Shown here piece by piece: positions 32,437-40,798 of a DNA stretch of 43,892 nt. Source of the stretch: Bacteroidales bacterium (GTDB lineage: Bacteria > Bacteroidota > Bacteroidia > Bacteroidales > UBA932); contig JAILDI010000058.1 of NCBI GenBank assembly GCA_024689525.1, positions 1 to 43,892 on the forward strand, read 5' to 3'. The notes beneath the pieces were generated by a model. It had not been told where the DNA came from. It saw nothing but the letters and a program-made list of their open reading frames with translations, and did not search any database. A program made the translations under genes and the position numbers. Each line of letters begins with the position of its first letter. Position 1 is the stretch's first letter.

Positions 32437-34566
32437 ATGGCCAAGAGAGATCTCAGGTACACTCGTAACATCGGCATCATGGCGCACATCGATGCCGGTA
32501 AGACCACTACGTCCGAACGAATCCTCTATTACACCGGGAAAACCCATAAGATAGGAGAGGTTCACGAAGGCGCAGCCACCATGGACTGGATGGTGCAGGA
32601 GCAGGAGAGGGGTATTACCATCACCTCCGCCGCAACTACGGCATTCTGGCACTATGAGGGCGAAACCTTCCAGATCAACCTTATCGACACTCCCGGGCAC
32701 GTGGACTTCACCGTTGAGGTGGAGCGCTCGCTGAGGGTCCTGGACGGAGCGGTTGCCACATTCTGCGCCGTCGGACGGGTTCAGCCCCAGAGCGAGACCG
32801 TCTGGCGTCAGGCCGATAAATACAATGTACCCAAGATCGCGTATGTGAACAAGATGGACCGGGTAGGGGCCGATTTCCTCGCTTGCGTTGAGGATATCAA
32901 GGTCAAGCTCGGAGCCACCGCGGTTCCCGTCTGTCTCCCCATCGGTGCCGAAGACAAGTTCGAAGGCATCATCGACCTAATCGACATGAAAGCTATCTTC
33001 TACAATTCCTCCGAGGAGCTCGTGAACTATCACGAGGGCCCTATTCCGGAGGAACTGAAAGGAGAGGCCGCGCGCTGGAGGGATATCCTCCTGGAGGCGG
33101 CTGCTGAGTGCGATGAGTCGCTTATGGAGAAGTTCTTCGAGGATCCCGATTCCCTTACCCGCGAGGAGATTATCGCCGCGCTGCGCAAAGGCTGCATCTC
33201 GATGCAGATCGTGCCGGCCTGCTGCGGTTCCTCCTTCAAGAACAAGGGCGTACAGTTCCTCCTGGATGCCGTTATGAGGTATCTGCCTTCTCCGCTGGAC
33301 AAGGGCTCAGTAACGGGAACGCACCCCCGTACAGGGGCGGAACTTGAACGCAAACCCTCCGCAGACGAACCCTTCTGCGCACTCGTATTCAAGATTGCAA
33401 CGGATCCCTTCGTGGGCCGCCTCGCATTCATGAGGGCGTATTCAGGACGTCTGGATGCCGGTTCATACGTGTTTAATACGCGTACCGGCAAGAAAGAGAG
33501 GGTGGCACGCCTGTATCAGATGCACTCCAACCACCAGAACCCTATCGAGTTCGTGGAGGCGGGTGATATCTGCGCAGCCGTGGGCTTCAAGGAGCTCCAC
33601 ACGGGCGACACGGTGTGCGATGAGAGCCATCCCATCACTCTGGAATCGATGGATTTCCCGGATCCGGTTATCGGCATCGCGGTAGAGCCCAAGACCCAGC
33701 AGGATCTTGACAAGCTGGCCGTGGCGCTGGGAAAACTGGCGGAGGAAGACCCCACCTTCACGGTGAAGTCGGACAACGAAACCGGGCAGACCATCATCTC
33801 CGGAATGGGCGAGCTCCATCTGGACATCATCGTGGACAGGCTGCGCCGTGAATTCGGCGTAGACATCAACCAGGGTGCGCCGCACGTCAACTATAAGGAA
33901 GCCATCACCACCAGCACACAGCTGCGTGAGGTCTTCCGCAAGCAGACAGGCGGCCGTGGCAAGTTCGCAGACATCGTGGTCGAAATCGGTCCCGCGGACG
34001 AAGGCGTCCAGGGGCTCCAGTTCGACAATCAGGTCAAGGGTGGAAACATCCCCAAGGAATTCATCCCCTCCGTGGAGAAAGGATTCCAGGCCGCAATGGC
34101 AAACGGCGTCCTGGCCGGAAACGAGGTTCCGTCGCTGAAGGTTACCCTTCTGGACGGCAGCTTCCATCCGGTGGATTCCGACCAGCTCTCATTCGAGCTG
34201 GCGGCCAGGATGGCTTTCCGCAATGCCTGCCCCAAGTGCCATCCGGTGCTTCTCGAGCCCATCATGTCGCTCGAGGTAGTAACTCCGGAAGAGTATATGG
34301 GCGACATTGTGGGAGACCTCAACCGCCGCCGCGGCCAGATTGTCGCAATGGACTCCAGCGGGAGCGGAGCACGCATCGTCAAGGCGTTTGTTCCTCTTGC
34401 AGAACAGTTCGGTTATGTCACGGTGCTGCGTACGCTGTCCAGCGGACGTGCTACCAGCACTATGACATTTGACCACTACGCCGAGGTCCCTGCAACGCTC
34501 GCAAAGGGCATTGTGGAGAAGAGCGGCTATTCTACGAGGAATATGTTCTTCGACGAAACAGTTTAG
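32437..34566 (+). CDS. fusA: Elongation factor G
   Basis: The protein is 709 residues. It is the GTPase that drives translocation on the ribosome. GTP-binding motifs are intact: G1 AHIDAGKTT (16-24), G2-region [10 protein letters not shown]3 DTPGH (84-88), G4 NKMD (138-141). Domains II-V follow, with the domain IV segment [28 protein letters not shown] type region and a normal C-terminus. It is the canonical str-operon EF-G rather than the second, GTP-hydrolysis-independent EF-G2 known in Bacteroides, judged by position and intact GTPase motifs. Confidence 0.98.
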   Translation: MAKRDLRYTRNIGIMAHIDAGKTTTSERILYYTGKTHKIGEVHEGAATMDWMVQEQERGITITSAATTAFWHYEGETFQINLIDTPGHVDFTVEVERSLRVLDGAVATFCAVGRVQPQSETVWRQADKYNVPKIAYVNKMDRVGADFLACVEDIKVKLGATAVPVCLPIGAEDKFEGIIDLIDMKAIFYNSSEELVNYHEGPIPEELKGEAARWRDILLEAAAECDESLMEKFFEDPDSLTREEIIAALRKGCISMQIVPACCGSSFKNKGVQFLLDAVMRYLPSPLDKGSVTGTHPRTGAELERKPSADEPFCALVFKIATDPFVGRLAFMRAYSGRLDAGSYVFNTRTGKKERVARLYQMHSNHQNPIEFVEAGDICAAVGFKELHTGDTVCDESHPITLESMDFPDPVIGIAVEPKTQQDLDKLAVALGKLAEEDPTFTVKSDNETGQTIISGMGELHLDIIVDRLRREFGVDINQGAPHVNYKEAITTSTQLREVFRKQTGGRGKFADIVVEIGPADEGVQGLQFDNQVKGGNIPKEFIPSVEKGFQAAMANGVLAGNEVPSLKVTLLDGSFHPVDSDQLSFELAARMAFRNACPKCHPVLLEPIMSLEVVTPEEYMGDIVGDLNRRRGQIVAMDSSGSGARIVKAFVPLAEQFGYVTVLRTLSSGRATSTMTFDHYAEVPATLAKGIVEKSGYSTRNMFFDETV

Positions 34567-34589
34567 CAAAAATTTAAAAGTTTAGCAAT

Positions 34590-34895
34590 ATGAGCCAGAA
34601 AATCAGAATCAAACTGAAATCATTCGATCACATGCTGGTGGACAAGTCCGCAGCCAAGATCGTGGATACAGTGAAGGCAACGGGTGCAAAGGTTGTGGGT
34701 CCCATTCCTCTTCCTACCAACAAGAAGATCTTCACTGTGAACCGCTCCACCTTCGTTAACAAGAAGAGCCGCGAGCAGTTCGAACTCGACTCCTATGTCC
34801 GTCTTCTGGACATCGACGACAGCAATGCAAAGACCGTCGATTCCCTGATGAAGCTGGAACTCCCTTCGGGTGTCGAGGTGGAAATCAAAGTGTGA
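34590..34895 (+). CDS. rpsJ: 30S ribosomal protein S10
   Basis: The protein is 101 residues, family length. Segments [36 protein letters not shown] and the C-terminal [20 protein letters not shown] identify S10, which sits at the subunit head and also takes part in NusB-dependent antitermination. It follows fusA by 23 bases. In Bacteroides-type genomes rpsJ is normally followed by rplC, rplD and the rest of the S10 operon; here a hairpin, a tRNA and a terminator follow instead. Confidence 0.97.
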   Translation: MSQKIRIKLKSFDHMLVDKSAAKIVDTVKATGAKVVGPIPLPTNKKIFTVNRSTFVNKKSREQFELDSYVRLLDIDDSNAKTVDSLMKLELPSGVEVEIKV

Positions 34896-34912
34896 TAGCT
34901 AAGTTATCACAC
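34890..34912 (+). promoter_or_regulatory. Hairpin across the rpsJ stop codon
   Basis: GTGTGATA (34890-34897) and TATCACAC (34905-34912) form a perfect 8-bp stem with a 7-base loop, containing the rpsJ TGA. There is no T-run, so it is more likely an mRNA 3' end or processing signal between rpsJ and the tRNA than a classic terminator. Confidence 0.5.
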
Positions 34913-34916
34913 AAAA

Positions 34917-34990
34917 GGTCCCTTAGCTCAGTCGGTTAGAGCAGCGGACTCATAATCCGTGGGTCGTGGGTTCAAGTCCCCCAGGGACCA
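34917..34990 (+). tRNA. tRNA-Met(CAT), elongator type
   Basis: The gene is 74 bases. Acceptor GGTCCCT pairs with AGGGACC, discriminator A. The anticodon arm GCGGA-CTCATAA-TCCGT has anticodon CAT, the D-arm GCTCAGTCGGTTAGAGC and the T-arm GGGTTCAAGTCCC are regular. The fully paired acceptor end excludes the initiator. A lysidine-modified tRNA-Ile reading ATA also has CAT in the gene, and cannot be excluded by eye. CCA is not encoded. It lies only 21 bases after rpsJ, so it may be cotranscribed with the str operon. Confidence 0.93.
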
Positions 34991-34997
34991 CAAAAAT

Positions 34998-35034
34998 AGC
35001 TCTCACAGCAATGTGGGGGCTGTTTTACTTTTTC
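34998..35034 (+). terminator. Rho-independent terminator after tRNA-Met
   Basis: AGCTCTCACA (34998-35007), GCAA loop, TGTGGGGGCT (35012-35021) form a 10-bp stem with two G-T pairs, followed by G, TTTT, AC and TTTTT. It ends the str operon plus tRNA unit. Confidence 0.85.
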
Positions 35035-35089
35035 TTGTATCCCTTCTTGTAACCCCGGTGCTGTTCACACAGTAAACATACAATATATC

Positions 35090-35121
35090 AAAACGCCCCT
35101 CCAAGGTTGTAAGGGAGGGGC
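35090..35121 (-). terminator. Terminator of the 448-residue AraC-type gene
   Basis: GCCCCTCC (35095-35102) and GGAGGGGC (35114-35121) form an 8-bp stem with an 11-base loop. On the minus strand it is followed by GTTTT, and on the plus strand by a weaker T-rich stretch, so it may work in both directions. The 100 bases between it and the stop at 35225 hold nothing else I recognise. Confidence 0.7.
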
Positions 35122-35224
35122 TACAAATATACTATTTTTTCTCTTATTTCAGCCTGTGATTTGCCAGGTACGCCCATTTGCTTTTAGATGTACGAAGCAG
35201 TTCCAGGTTGTAGTCTGAATTGTT

Positions 35225-36571
35225 TTATTCCGGTTTGGTGCCGCGAACGCCCGCAATCCACACTTTGGGAGTTACGCCGGTTACTTTCTTGAAGATGCTG
35301 TTGAATGACGATGCGCTGAGGAATCCGCACGCAGCGGCTATTTCATCCTGCTTTGCGTTCTTGTGGGTAATGATATACTGCTCTGCATAGTCGATGCGCA
35401 GAGTGTTCAGAAGTTCCGGGAATCCAAGGTTGTAGGTATTGTTCACCAGCTTGGAAACATAAGTCTTGTTGGTGTGCAGGCGGTCTGCCACATCGCCCAG
35501 GGTGAGGCCGGGCTGCAGGAACAGCTGCTCCTTCACCATAATGGTCTGGAAGCGCGACAGAAGGCTGTCTTCGTCCCAGGTGCTGGCCATGGACGCGAAC
35601 AGATTCTCCTTTACTATGGTCGATTTTACCGGGTCTTCAGCCTCCGTTCCGTGTGGAAGGACTTTCCCTATCTTCTCCTGCAGGCGGCGAAGGCCTTCTT
35701 CCTCAGCTTCGTCCAGAAGGTCGTCCATGGTGAATTCAACGATGATCGACTTGATTTTGTCGTTGTAGTTGTACACCATCACGTGTCTCATATTCTCCAG
35801 GGTAACCTTTTCCCTTGCACCGAACAGCGCTGTGAAGGCTACGTTGAAGACGGCTGCCGCCATTGCGAGCGAAATAATTATCAACATCCACGGATGATGC
35901 TGAAGGATTCGGTTGCCGATAGCGATTTTGGCTATCACTGTAAGAATAGGCACGAACAGGTTCATAAACTGAATCTGCATCACCGAGATGTGCTCGCCTT
36001 TTCTCCAGAACTTGCGGAAATTACTGAGCTTGAACTTATACTTCCGGGCAAAAAACACAAGCATAGCGAAGCCCAGAACCAGCTCCGATCCAATGACAAC
36101 TCTGAAAAGAACGAAGGTCCACAGGTAATAGGCAAAAAGGATATGGTCCTCCCTCGGGCGTGCCACAGGAAGACCTTCGTTGTAAATGCCGTGAAGATAT
36201 GCGGCAATCGGTTCGACTCCTTTCAGGTGTGTTATCAGCGCGCTGGCCGTGAGAAATACTATAGGGATTACCACCCAGGACCACTGTACCGTTGAGAATT
36301 TTGTCTTATGCTTGAGCTGCCACAGGTACATCCACATCAGAGGAATAAGACACGGGCCGGCGCCCAGTTCTATCAGTACCATATAGACAAGTAATTCCGG
36401 ATTCACATCCGGATTTGCATAACTTGAGTCTGTAACCAGGAATAGTCCCAGCATTATCAGGAATAGTGAAAATATCCCATATGTCTGCGTTCTTCGGGAG
36501 ACAAAATAATTCAATAATATCCACCCGAAGCAAGCCACAGCCGGCGTTAGCAGAATCAGAATCCGTATCAT
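35225..36571 (-). CDS. AraC-family regulator with multi-pass membrane N-terminal domain
   Basis: The protein is 448 residues. About seven hydrophobic segments lie in residues 1-275 (starting IRILILLTPAVACFGWILL). A cytosolic linker follows (about 275-340), with an acidic TMDDLLDEAEEEGLRR stretch. The AraC-type double helix-turn-helix covers about 345-448 (LTLGDVADRLHTNKTYVSKL, and the second recognition part ACGFLSASSFNSIFKKVTGVTP). Membrane-embedded AraC proteins of this design are common in Bacteroidota; signals are largely unknown. The start overlaps the stop of the upstream lipoprotein gene by 4 bases (ATGA), so the lipoprotein may be its sensor partner. Its DNA-binding domain is closely similar to that at 37197-38210. 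Confidence 0.88.
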   Translation of the reverse strand: MIRILILLTPAVACFGWILLNYFVSRRTQTYGIFSLFLIMLGLFLVTDSSYANPDVNPELLVYMVLIELGAGPCLIPLMWMYLWQLKHKTKFSTVQWSWVVIPIVFLTASALITHLKGVEPIAAYLHGIYNEGLPVARPREDHILFAYYLWTFVLFRVVIGSELVLGFAMLVFFARKYKFKLSNFRKFWRKGEHISVMQIQFMNLFVPILTVIAKIAIGNRILQHHPWMLIIISLAMAAAVFNVAFTALFGAREKVTLENMRHVMVYNYNDKIKSIIVEFTMDDLLDEAEEEGLRRLQEKIGKVLPHGTEAEDPVKSTIVKENLFASMASTWDEDSLLSRFQTIMVKEQLFLQPGLTLGDVADRLHTNKTYVSKLVNNTYNLGFPELLNTLRIDYAEQYIITHKNAKQDEIAAACGFLSASSFNSIFKKVTGVTPKVWIAGVRGTKPE

Positions 36572-37056
36572 AACTGCTTAGAATACTTCATTGTCTTCGT
36601 AAATATGCGATTCCCAGTCCGCCACGCTTGCGGAAAATTGAATCGCGTGATAAAGTTCTCCGGTATCCAGGCCCAGATGGAAGGTGTATTGCCTTCCGTA
36701 TTGAACCAGCCGGAATAGTTTTCCCCGTTCCTGAATACCTGTGCATTGTCGATAAGAAGTTCATGCGTGTAGAAGTCCATGCCGATGACGCCGATGGGCC
36801 TGTCGGTATCCATCGTGGCGTAGCGGTCGTCTACGTCGTCGCCGCCCTTTGTCGCAATTCTCCTCTGTGGGATAACTTCGCCATCCCTGGTAACAGTGAT
36901 GTCGAACTCCATCTTCTCCTTGCTTCCGCCATTATTATTGTCGCCGGGCATACCGGGGCGCGGCATATCGTCGCTTTCGAACTTCAGGCACGAGGTGAAG
37001 GACAAAGCGGCTGCCAGGGCGGTCAGGATTGCGAGATTAAAGTGCTTATACGTCGT
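36568..37056 (-). CDS. Lipoprotein without an ATG start (fimbrillin-like pattern uncertain)
   Basis: The frame runs from a TAA at 37066-37068 to the stop at 36568-36570. A hydrophobic signal and lipobox (LAILTALAAALSFTSC) lie upstream of the only conventional start, a TTG at 37005, which would cut off the signal. Between the promoter and the signal there is no in-frame ATG, GTG or TTG; two ACG codons (37056 and 37053) come just before YKHF, so ACG initiation or a mutated ATG is likely. I set 37056 as a working start. The mature protein (about 135 residues) has DRPIGVIGMDFYTHELLI and SGWFNTEGNTPSIWAWIPE; I do not recognise it firmly. It is coupled by ATGA to the membrane AraC gene. Confidence 0.6.
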   Translation of the reverse strand, partial: TTYKHFNLAILTALAAALSFTSCLKFESDDMPRPGMPGDNNNGGSKEKMEFDITVTRDGEVIPQRRIATKGGDDVDDRYATMDTDRPIGVIGMDFYTHELLIDNAQVFRNGENYSGWFNTEGNTPSIWAWIPENFITRFNFPQAWRTGNRIFTKTMKYSKQL

Positions 37057-37076
37057 ATAAAATTCTTATCTTGGTG

Positions 37077-37105
37077 CAAATATAAGCAATTATTTTTTTA
37101 ACAAA
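37077..37105 (-). promoter_or_regulatory. Promoter of the lipoprotein-AraC operon
   Basis: On the minus strand TTTG (37105-37102), 17 bases, TATATTTG (37084-37077); an alternative CTTG at 37109-37106 gives spacing 21. The -7 box ends 20 bases before the first ACG codon, so transcription supports a start in the ACG region. Confidence 0.65.
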
Positions 37106-37159
37106 CAAGAAAATATTGCAAATTCTTGACAATTTTTCTAAAAAATTATTCGAATAAAT

Positions 37160-37183
37160 AAAAAATGCACTACGGGCGCCGTA
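37160..37183 (-). terminator. Weak terminator after the 337-residue AraC-type gene
   Basis: On the minus strand TACGG-CGC-CCGTA (37183-37171) is followed by GTGCA and six T. The stem is short (5 bp). Confidence 0.45.
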
Positions 37184-37196
37184 ATATCGCTTTTTC

Positions 37197-38210
37197 TTAG
37201 ATAACCTTGTTATTTATGCCGTACGCCCACGCGCGCGGTGTCACACCCTTCATTTTTTTGAAAATACTGTTAAAAGCCGAAGCGTTCAGGAATCCGCAGG
37301 CCTCGGCGATTTCGTTCTGCTTAGCTCCTGGGTGGTTGATTATATAATGCTCCGCATAGTCTATCCTCAATGCGTTAAGCAACTCCGGAAATCCCATGTG
37401 GTATGTGCTGTTCACCAGCTTTGACACGTACGTCTTGTTGCTGTGAAGTTTTTCTGCGATCTCCACTATCGACAGGCCGGGCTGGAGGAATAGCTTGTCT
37501 TTCACCAAAAGCTTTTGGAACCGTGCCAGAAGGTTTTCTTCGTCCCAGGTGCCGGCCAGCGTGGCAAACAACTGTTCTGCAGACGAAGACATAGGCGCGG
37601 GCGCCCCGGTCTTTTCTACTTGCTGAAATACCTGCTCCTCGTTCTCCTGTCCCTTATCTTCTACCGGCTCCGGATTCTTGTGTTTGAGCAGATGCCACAC
37701 AATAAGGCCTAAAGCTACGGCTGCTTCCAGGATCAGAATTCCCCAGAAGGCGATAACCGTAAATATATAATATAGGTGTACGGCGTCATTTTCAAGATCC
37801 GCAGCCTTATGGCCGTGCAGGTAAAAACTGCTCAGGAAGTCTGCGACGGCCGCTTTTCCGGTCAATTCGTGCAGCAGAAAGCCGATAGACAGGAAAAATA
37901 CCGGTATAACAAGCCACAGGAAGTGCCGGGACGCAAAAGGCTCGTTGTATTTAAGCTTATACAGGCACATTAGGGCCAGCGGTATGATGCAAGGAGCGGA
38001 AACAAGTTCCACCAGACGGGCGATTCCTAGCGTCTGCAGGTTGGTCTCAGGTGCTGCGTGGAATGAAGCCGCGAGGAAATAAATAAAGCAGACTAGCAGA
38101 AGAATCCGTATAGTGACGGCCGTAGCCGTCCGCCGGACCGAAATAATGTTCTGAAGCAAACAGAACAAACAGGCCGATGCGGGCAGAAACCATATGAATA
38201 AGGCTAACAT
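37197..38210 (-). CDS. AraC-family regulator with membrane N-terminal domain
   Basis: The start is the ATG at 38210 (337 residues), because a promoter -7 box ends 5 bases upstream of it; an upstream in-frame TTG lies inside the promoter. About five to six membrane segments occupy residues 1-170, including LLLVCFIYFLAASF and LVIPVFFLSIGFLL. A linker with Glu/Gln runs (about 175-215) follows. The AraC helix-turn-helix pair spans about 235-337 (LSIVEIAEKLHSNKTYVSKL, CGFLNASAFNSIFKKMKGVTP). It is a paralogue of the 448-residue regulator next door but with a shorter sensor part. Target genes unknown; the fimbria-type operon downstream is a candidate. Confidence 0.88.
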   Translation of the reverse strand: MLALFIWFLPASACLFCLLQNIISVRRTATAVTIRILLLVCFIYFLAASFHAAPETNLQTLGIARLVELVSAPCIIPLALMCLYKLKYNEPFASRHFLWLVIPVFFLSIGFLLHELTGKAAVADFLSSFYLHGHKAADLENDAVHLYYIFTVIAFWGILILEAAVALGLIVWHLLKHKNPEPVEDKGQENEEQVFQQVEKTGAPAPMSSSAEQLFATLAGTWDEENLLARFQKLLVKDKLFLQPGLSIVEIAEKLHSNKTYVSKLVNSTYHMGFPELLNALRIDYAEHYIINHPGAKQNEIAEACGFLNASAFNSIFKKMKGVTPRAWAYGINNKVI

Positions 38211-38215
38211 AGGCA

Positions 38216-38247
38216 CAAAGATAAATAATCCGAAAACAAGTTCCAAG
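38216..38247 (-). promoter_or_regulatory. Promoter of the 337-residue AraC-type gene, leaderless
   Basis: On the minus strand CTTG (38247-38244), 20 bases, TATCTTTG (38223-38216), then TGCCT and the ATG. The start point should fall within a few bases of the ATG. Confidence 0.6.
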
Positions 38248-39000
38248 AATAATTATCTATTCATAAATTATTATAGAAATGGAAAAAGTTTCACGTCCGA
38301 ATTCGCGCGTAAGCGCGCTATATAATAGGTATAGAAAGGGCCTGGTTCTGGCTTTGTGCGTTGTGGCCGTAGGCAAAGCACGGGAAAATGGCAATAAAAG
38401 GCCTATTTGTGCTGAAGATCCGGTAGTATTACGGCCCTGGCGACACATCCAATGAAATTACGTAGAACATGCGGCCATTATTCAAATATGCCACTAGGCG
38501 CCAACCAGAGGCATATGTATCAAAATCAAAACCTGTAATTTTCCTATAAATCGCTCTCTCACTACGCCCCAGATTGGTCTACGACATACCTTGATTGTAC
38601 TAGATTATGATAGATTAGACTATTCCTTGATGATGTTCTTTTCGTTCTGATTCAGGCTGATTCACATCATCAAAGATCAGGGGCCAACGCTTGTCGTATC
38701 GTATGCTTATTTATAACAAATAATAGCTTACAGAGCCATCTACTTTAATAATGTATCAAAATCAAAAACACACATTTTGCTGCATTTCACTCAATTTGCC
38801 ATCCTCTCTGTTTCTCTGTTATTAACGGACCTTTAACATCCTTGTTTTGCTTCAAACTCATTCTTTGCTACCATTTTGCCCCCTTATTTCTATTTTTCCA
38901 ATGTCAAATCACTAATTCCTTCTCTTTTTTGCTTATTTGAATTGCCTAAATCTGTCTAAGTATCATAATTATAAATTTGTAAATTCGTCAAACTGACCTT
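38248..39000. other. Long AT-rich intergenic region
   Basis: About 750 bases without a credible gene; a 63-codon minus-strand frame at 38257-38448 has no RBS and no protein-like composition. The region separates two divergently transcribed regulators. It holds a short GC hairpin (GCGCG-TAAG-CGCGC near 38310-38323) and a 17-base direct repeat listed separately. No tRNA or known ncRNA pattern was seen. It may hold operator sites or an unannotated small RNA. Confidence 0.6.
38515..38767 (+). repeat. 17-base direct repeat upstream of the transmembrane regulator
   Basis: ATGTATCAAAATCAAAA occurs at 38515-38531 and again at 38751-38767, 236 bases apart. A shorter core, CAAAATCAA, occurs at 40430-40438 upstream of the DUF3575 gene. 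It could be a regulator-binding motif shared by the two promoters regions. Confidence 0.6.
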
Positions 39001-39032
39001 ATTGTATTTTTCACCCCGTTTTTATAACTTCG
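39001..39032 (+). promoter_or_regulatory. Candidate promoter of the transmembrane AraC-type regulator
   Basis: ATTG at 39001-39004, 20 bases, TAACTTCG at 39025-39032. Each box has one mismatch to consensus, spacing is right. Only 7 bases separate it from the ATG at 39040. Confidence 0.45.
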
Positions 39033-39039
39033 TACTGCA

Positions 39040-40320
39040 ATGAAGAGAAGCCTTCATATACTTTTTTTCTTTTTGCCGGTAGTTTTGTTCTTCCTCTCGG
39101 CTAGTAACAATTTTGTTTCGGCTGAAGACCACGTGCATCTCGTCCATTATAGAATCTCTGATTCTAATGTCGATGAGTACTGGATGGACAACCTCAATCG
39201 TATTAAGGAACTTCAAAAGCTTCTTGAAAACAATACTCCTTCAAAGATAAATATCTTTGCCGCAGCATCTCCGGACGGCCCTTATTCCTTGAATAAGCAG
39301 CTTTCTGAAGACAGGGCAAGTTCCACCGTCTCTTTGATTAAAAGGCTTTGTCCCACTGTTTCGGATACTGTTTTTGTCACAAAAACCCTATCTGAGGACA
39401 TTGAGGGCACGATTAATCTCATTTTGAAGAGCGGTCAGCCCTGGGCCGAAGAGGCAGTTTCTTTACTGCGTAAAGGTGGTCAGGATCCGGAAGAGGAACT
39501 TCGTCATTTTAAAGGTGGCAAAGTGTGGCGTTATCTTGCCGACAATGTATATCCCCAGCTCCGCCGTTCGGAGATTACTATAGTATGTAATTCCAAGGAG
39601 TCAACCACCGGTTTGGCCGCCGGCGTGGCACCTTCCGATAATGCTGATAATCAAGCGGTTACCACCGTTGCTCAAGATGGTGTATCCCCTGCCTCAAAGG
39701 ACTCCGGAAAGGTGCCTGGCTGGGCTTTGGGAACGATGGCGGTTCTTGCCGCCGCCGTGGCTGGCTTCGGGTTCCTATACGCGCGCGAGCGTAGGCGCAC
39801 CCGTTCCTTATTAAATGATAAAATTAAGCCCACAGAACCGGTAGCGGCGCCAACAGCAGCAGAAGAGCCCGTTCTTCCGCCTTCTGAGCCCGAAGAGCCC
39901 GTTATAGAGGCTCCAGAGCCCATTGCTCCCTCTCCTGATGTCGTAGAACCCGTGGCTGCCGCCCCCGAGGCTGTTGAACCGGTGCCGGTTGAGCCCGCCG
40001 GGCCCACGTTCCTGGACAAAGTAAAGGACAAGATTCAGGAGAATATAGCTGATTCCAACTTCGGAGTAGAGGAATTGGCCGTTGCGATGGGTATGAGCCG
40101 CATCCATCTTAACCGCAAGCTTAAGTCGGAGGCCGACGCTTCTCCCTCGGCTCTTCTCAAGGAGGCCAGAATGGATCTGGCAGCCCGTCTTCTTAAGGAA
40201 GGCAGGATGAGTATATCGGAAGTCTCCTCCATGAGCGGATTCTCCACGCCGTCTTACTTCGCCACGGCGTTCAAAGACTACTACAATATTTCTCCTTCGG
40301 ACTACATCGCCCAGAACTAG
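39040..40320 (+). CDS. Transmembrane one-component AraC-type regulator with periplasmic OmpA-like domain
   Basis: The protein is 426 residues. A signal-anchor or signal peptide (1-28) precedes a periplasmic domain (about 33-183) with INIFAAASPDGPYSLNKQLSEDRAS (SPDG at 77-80), an aligned PWAEEAV region and WRYLADNVYPQLRRSEITIV. This matches, motif by motif, the three repeats in the DUF3575 protein encoded next. One membrane helix follows (about 226-247, WALGTMAVLAAAVAGFGFLY), then an Arg-rich stop-transfer (ARERRRTRS), a Pro/Glu-rich linker (about 262-322) and an AraC helix-turn-helix pair (about 326-426, FGVEELAVAMGMSRIHLNRKL and VSSMSGFSTPSYFATAF). It likely senses state of the envelope or of the partner protein and controls the downstream operon. 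A strong terminator ends the gene. Confidence 0.88.
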   Translation: MKRSLHILFFFLPVVLFFLSASNNFVSAEDHVHLVHYRISDSNVDEYWMDNLNRIKELQKLLENNTPSKINIFAAASPDGPYSLNKQLSEDRASSTVSLIKRLCPTVSDTVFVTKTLSEDIEGTINLILKSGQPWAEEAVSLLRKGGQDPEEELRHFKGGKVWRYLADNVYPQLRRSEITIVCNSKESTTGLAAGVAPSDNADNQAVTTVAQDGVSPASKDSGKVPGWALGTMAVLAAAVAGFGFLYARERRRTRSLLNDKIKPTEPVAAPTAAEEPVLPPSEPEEPVIEAPEPIAPSPDVVEPVAAAPEAVEPVPVEPAGPTFLDKVKDKIQENIADSNFGVEELAVAMGMSRIHLNRKLKSEADASPSALLKEARMDLAARLLKEGRMSISEVSSMSGFSTPSYFATAFKDYYNISPSDYIAQN

Positions 40321-40354
40321 GCGGCAGCCAGGCGACAGGAGTTAATACGAATCG

Positions 40355-40386
40355 CACCCCCAGGCGTCCCTGGGGGTGTTTTTTTT
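40355..40386 (+). terminator. Strong rho-independent terminator after the transmembrane regulator
   Basis: CACCCCCAGG (40355-40364), CGTC loop, CCTGGGGGTG (40369-40378), then eight T (40379-40386). Perfect 10-bp stem. Confidence 0.95.
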
Positions 40387-40692
40387 AATTATTTTACGAA
40401 TTCGCGTAAAAAATCGAAACACCCCGAAACAAAATCAATAGCAAGAATCCTCAAAACTTGTTAATCATCGAAGAATAATTGTTGAATCATAAAACCGGCT
40501 GTATGTAGCTATAAATCGTCGTTTTAGCTTCGTTCTGTTGATAATCCTGTTGATAACCCAAAAGCGCGACCGGTACTCACTAGGGCAAATACTCAAATGC
40601 GCCCATCTGGAGGCGGTTTTTGCATACATTTTAAAGATTTTGCAGAAAGTCGTTCAAGAATAACGAAAATTATAAAAAAAGTAAAAAATTTT
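40387..40692. other. Intergenic region upstream of the DUF3575 operon
   Basis: About 300 AT-rich bases between the terminator and the promoter of the DUF3575 gene. It contains TTTACG-AATTCG-CGTAAA (a 6-bp inverted repeat near 40393-40410), CAAAATCAA at 40430-40438 and a repeated GTTGATAA (two copies near 40537-40556). I see no gene. It is the natural place for operator sites of the adjacent regulator. Confidence 0.5.
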
Positions 40693-40722
40693 TTTGGATT
40701 CAAGAAAAGTTGTATATCTTTG
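40693..40722 (+). promoter_or_regulatory. Promoter of the DUF3575 fimbria-type operon
   Basis: TTTG at 40693-40696, 18 bases, TATCTTTG at 40715-40722, both boxes consensus. It leaves a 5' leader of roughly 70 bases before the ATG at 40799. Confidence 0.7.
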
Positions 40723-40798
40723 CACCCAAGAAATCACGAAAGAACCCCGCTTGCTGGCACGGAACTTGAGTGACAAAGCCGCTAATAACAGAGTAAAA

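Noticed and set aside
38257..38448. 63-codon minus-strand frame in the long intergenic region
   Set aside because: No RBS, no promoter, no protein-like pattern and no conserved neighbour link.
40694..40798. 35-codon N-terminal extension of the DUF3575 gene from a TTG
   Set aside because: The TTG lies inside the consensus promoter, and the signal peptide only fits the ATG at 40799 (or 40835).
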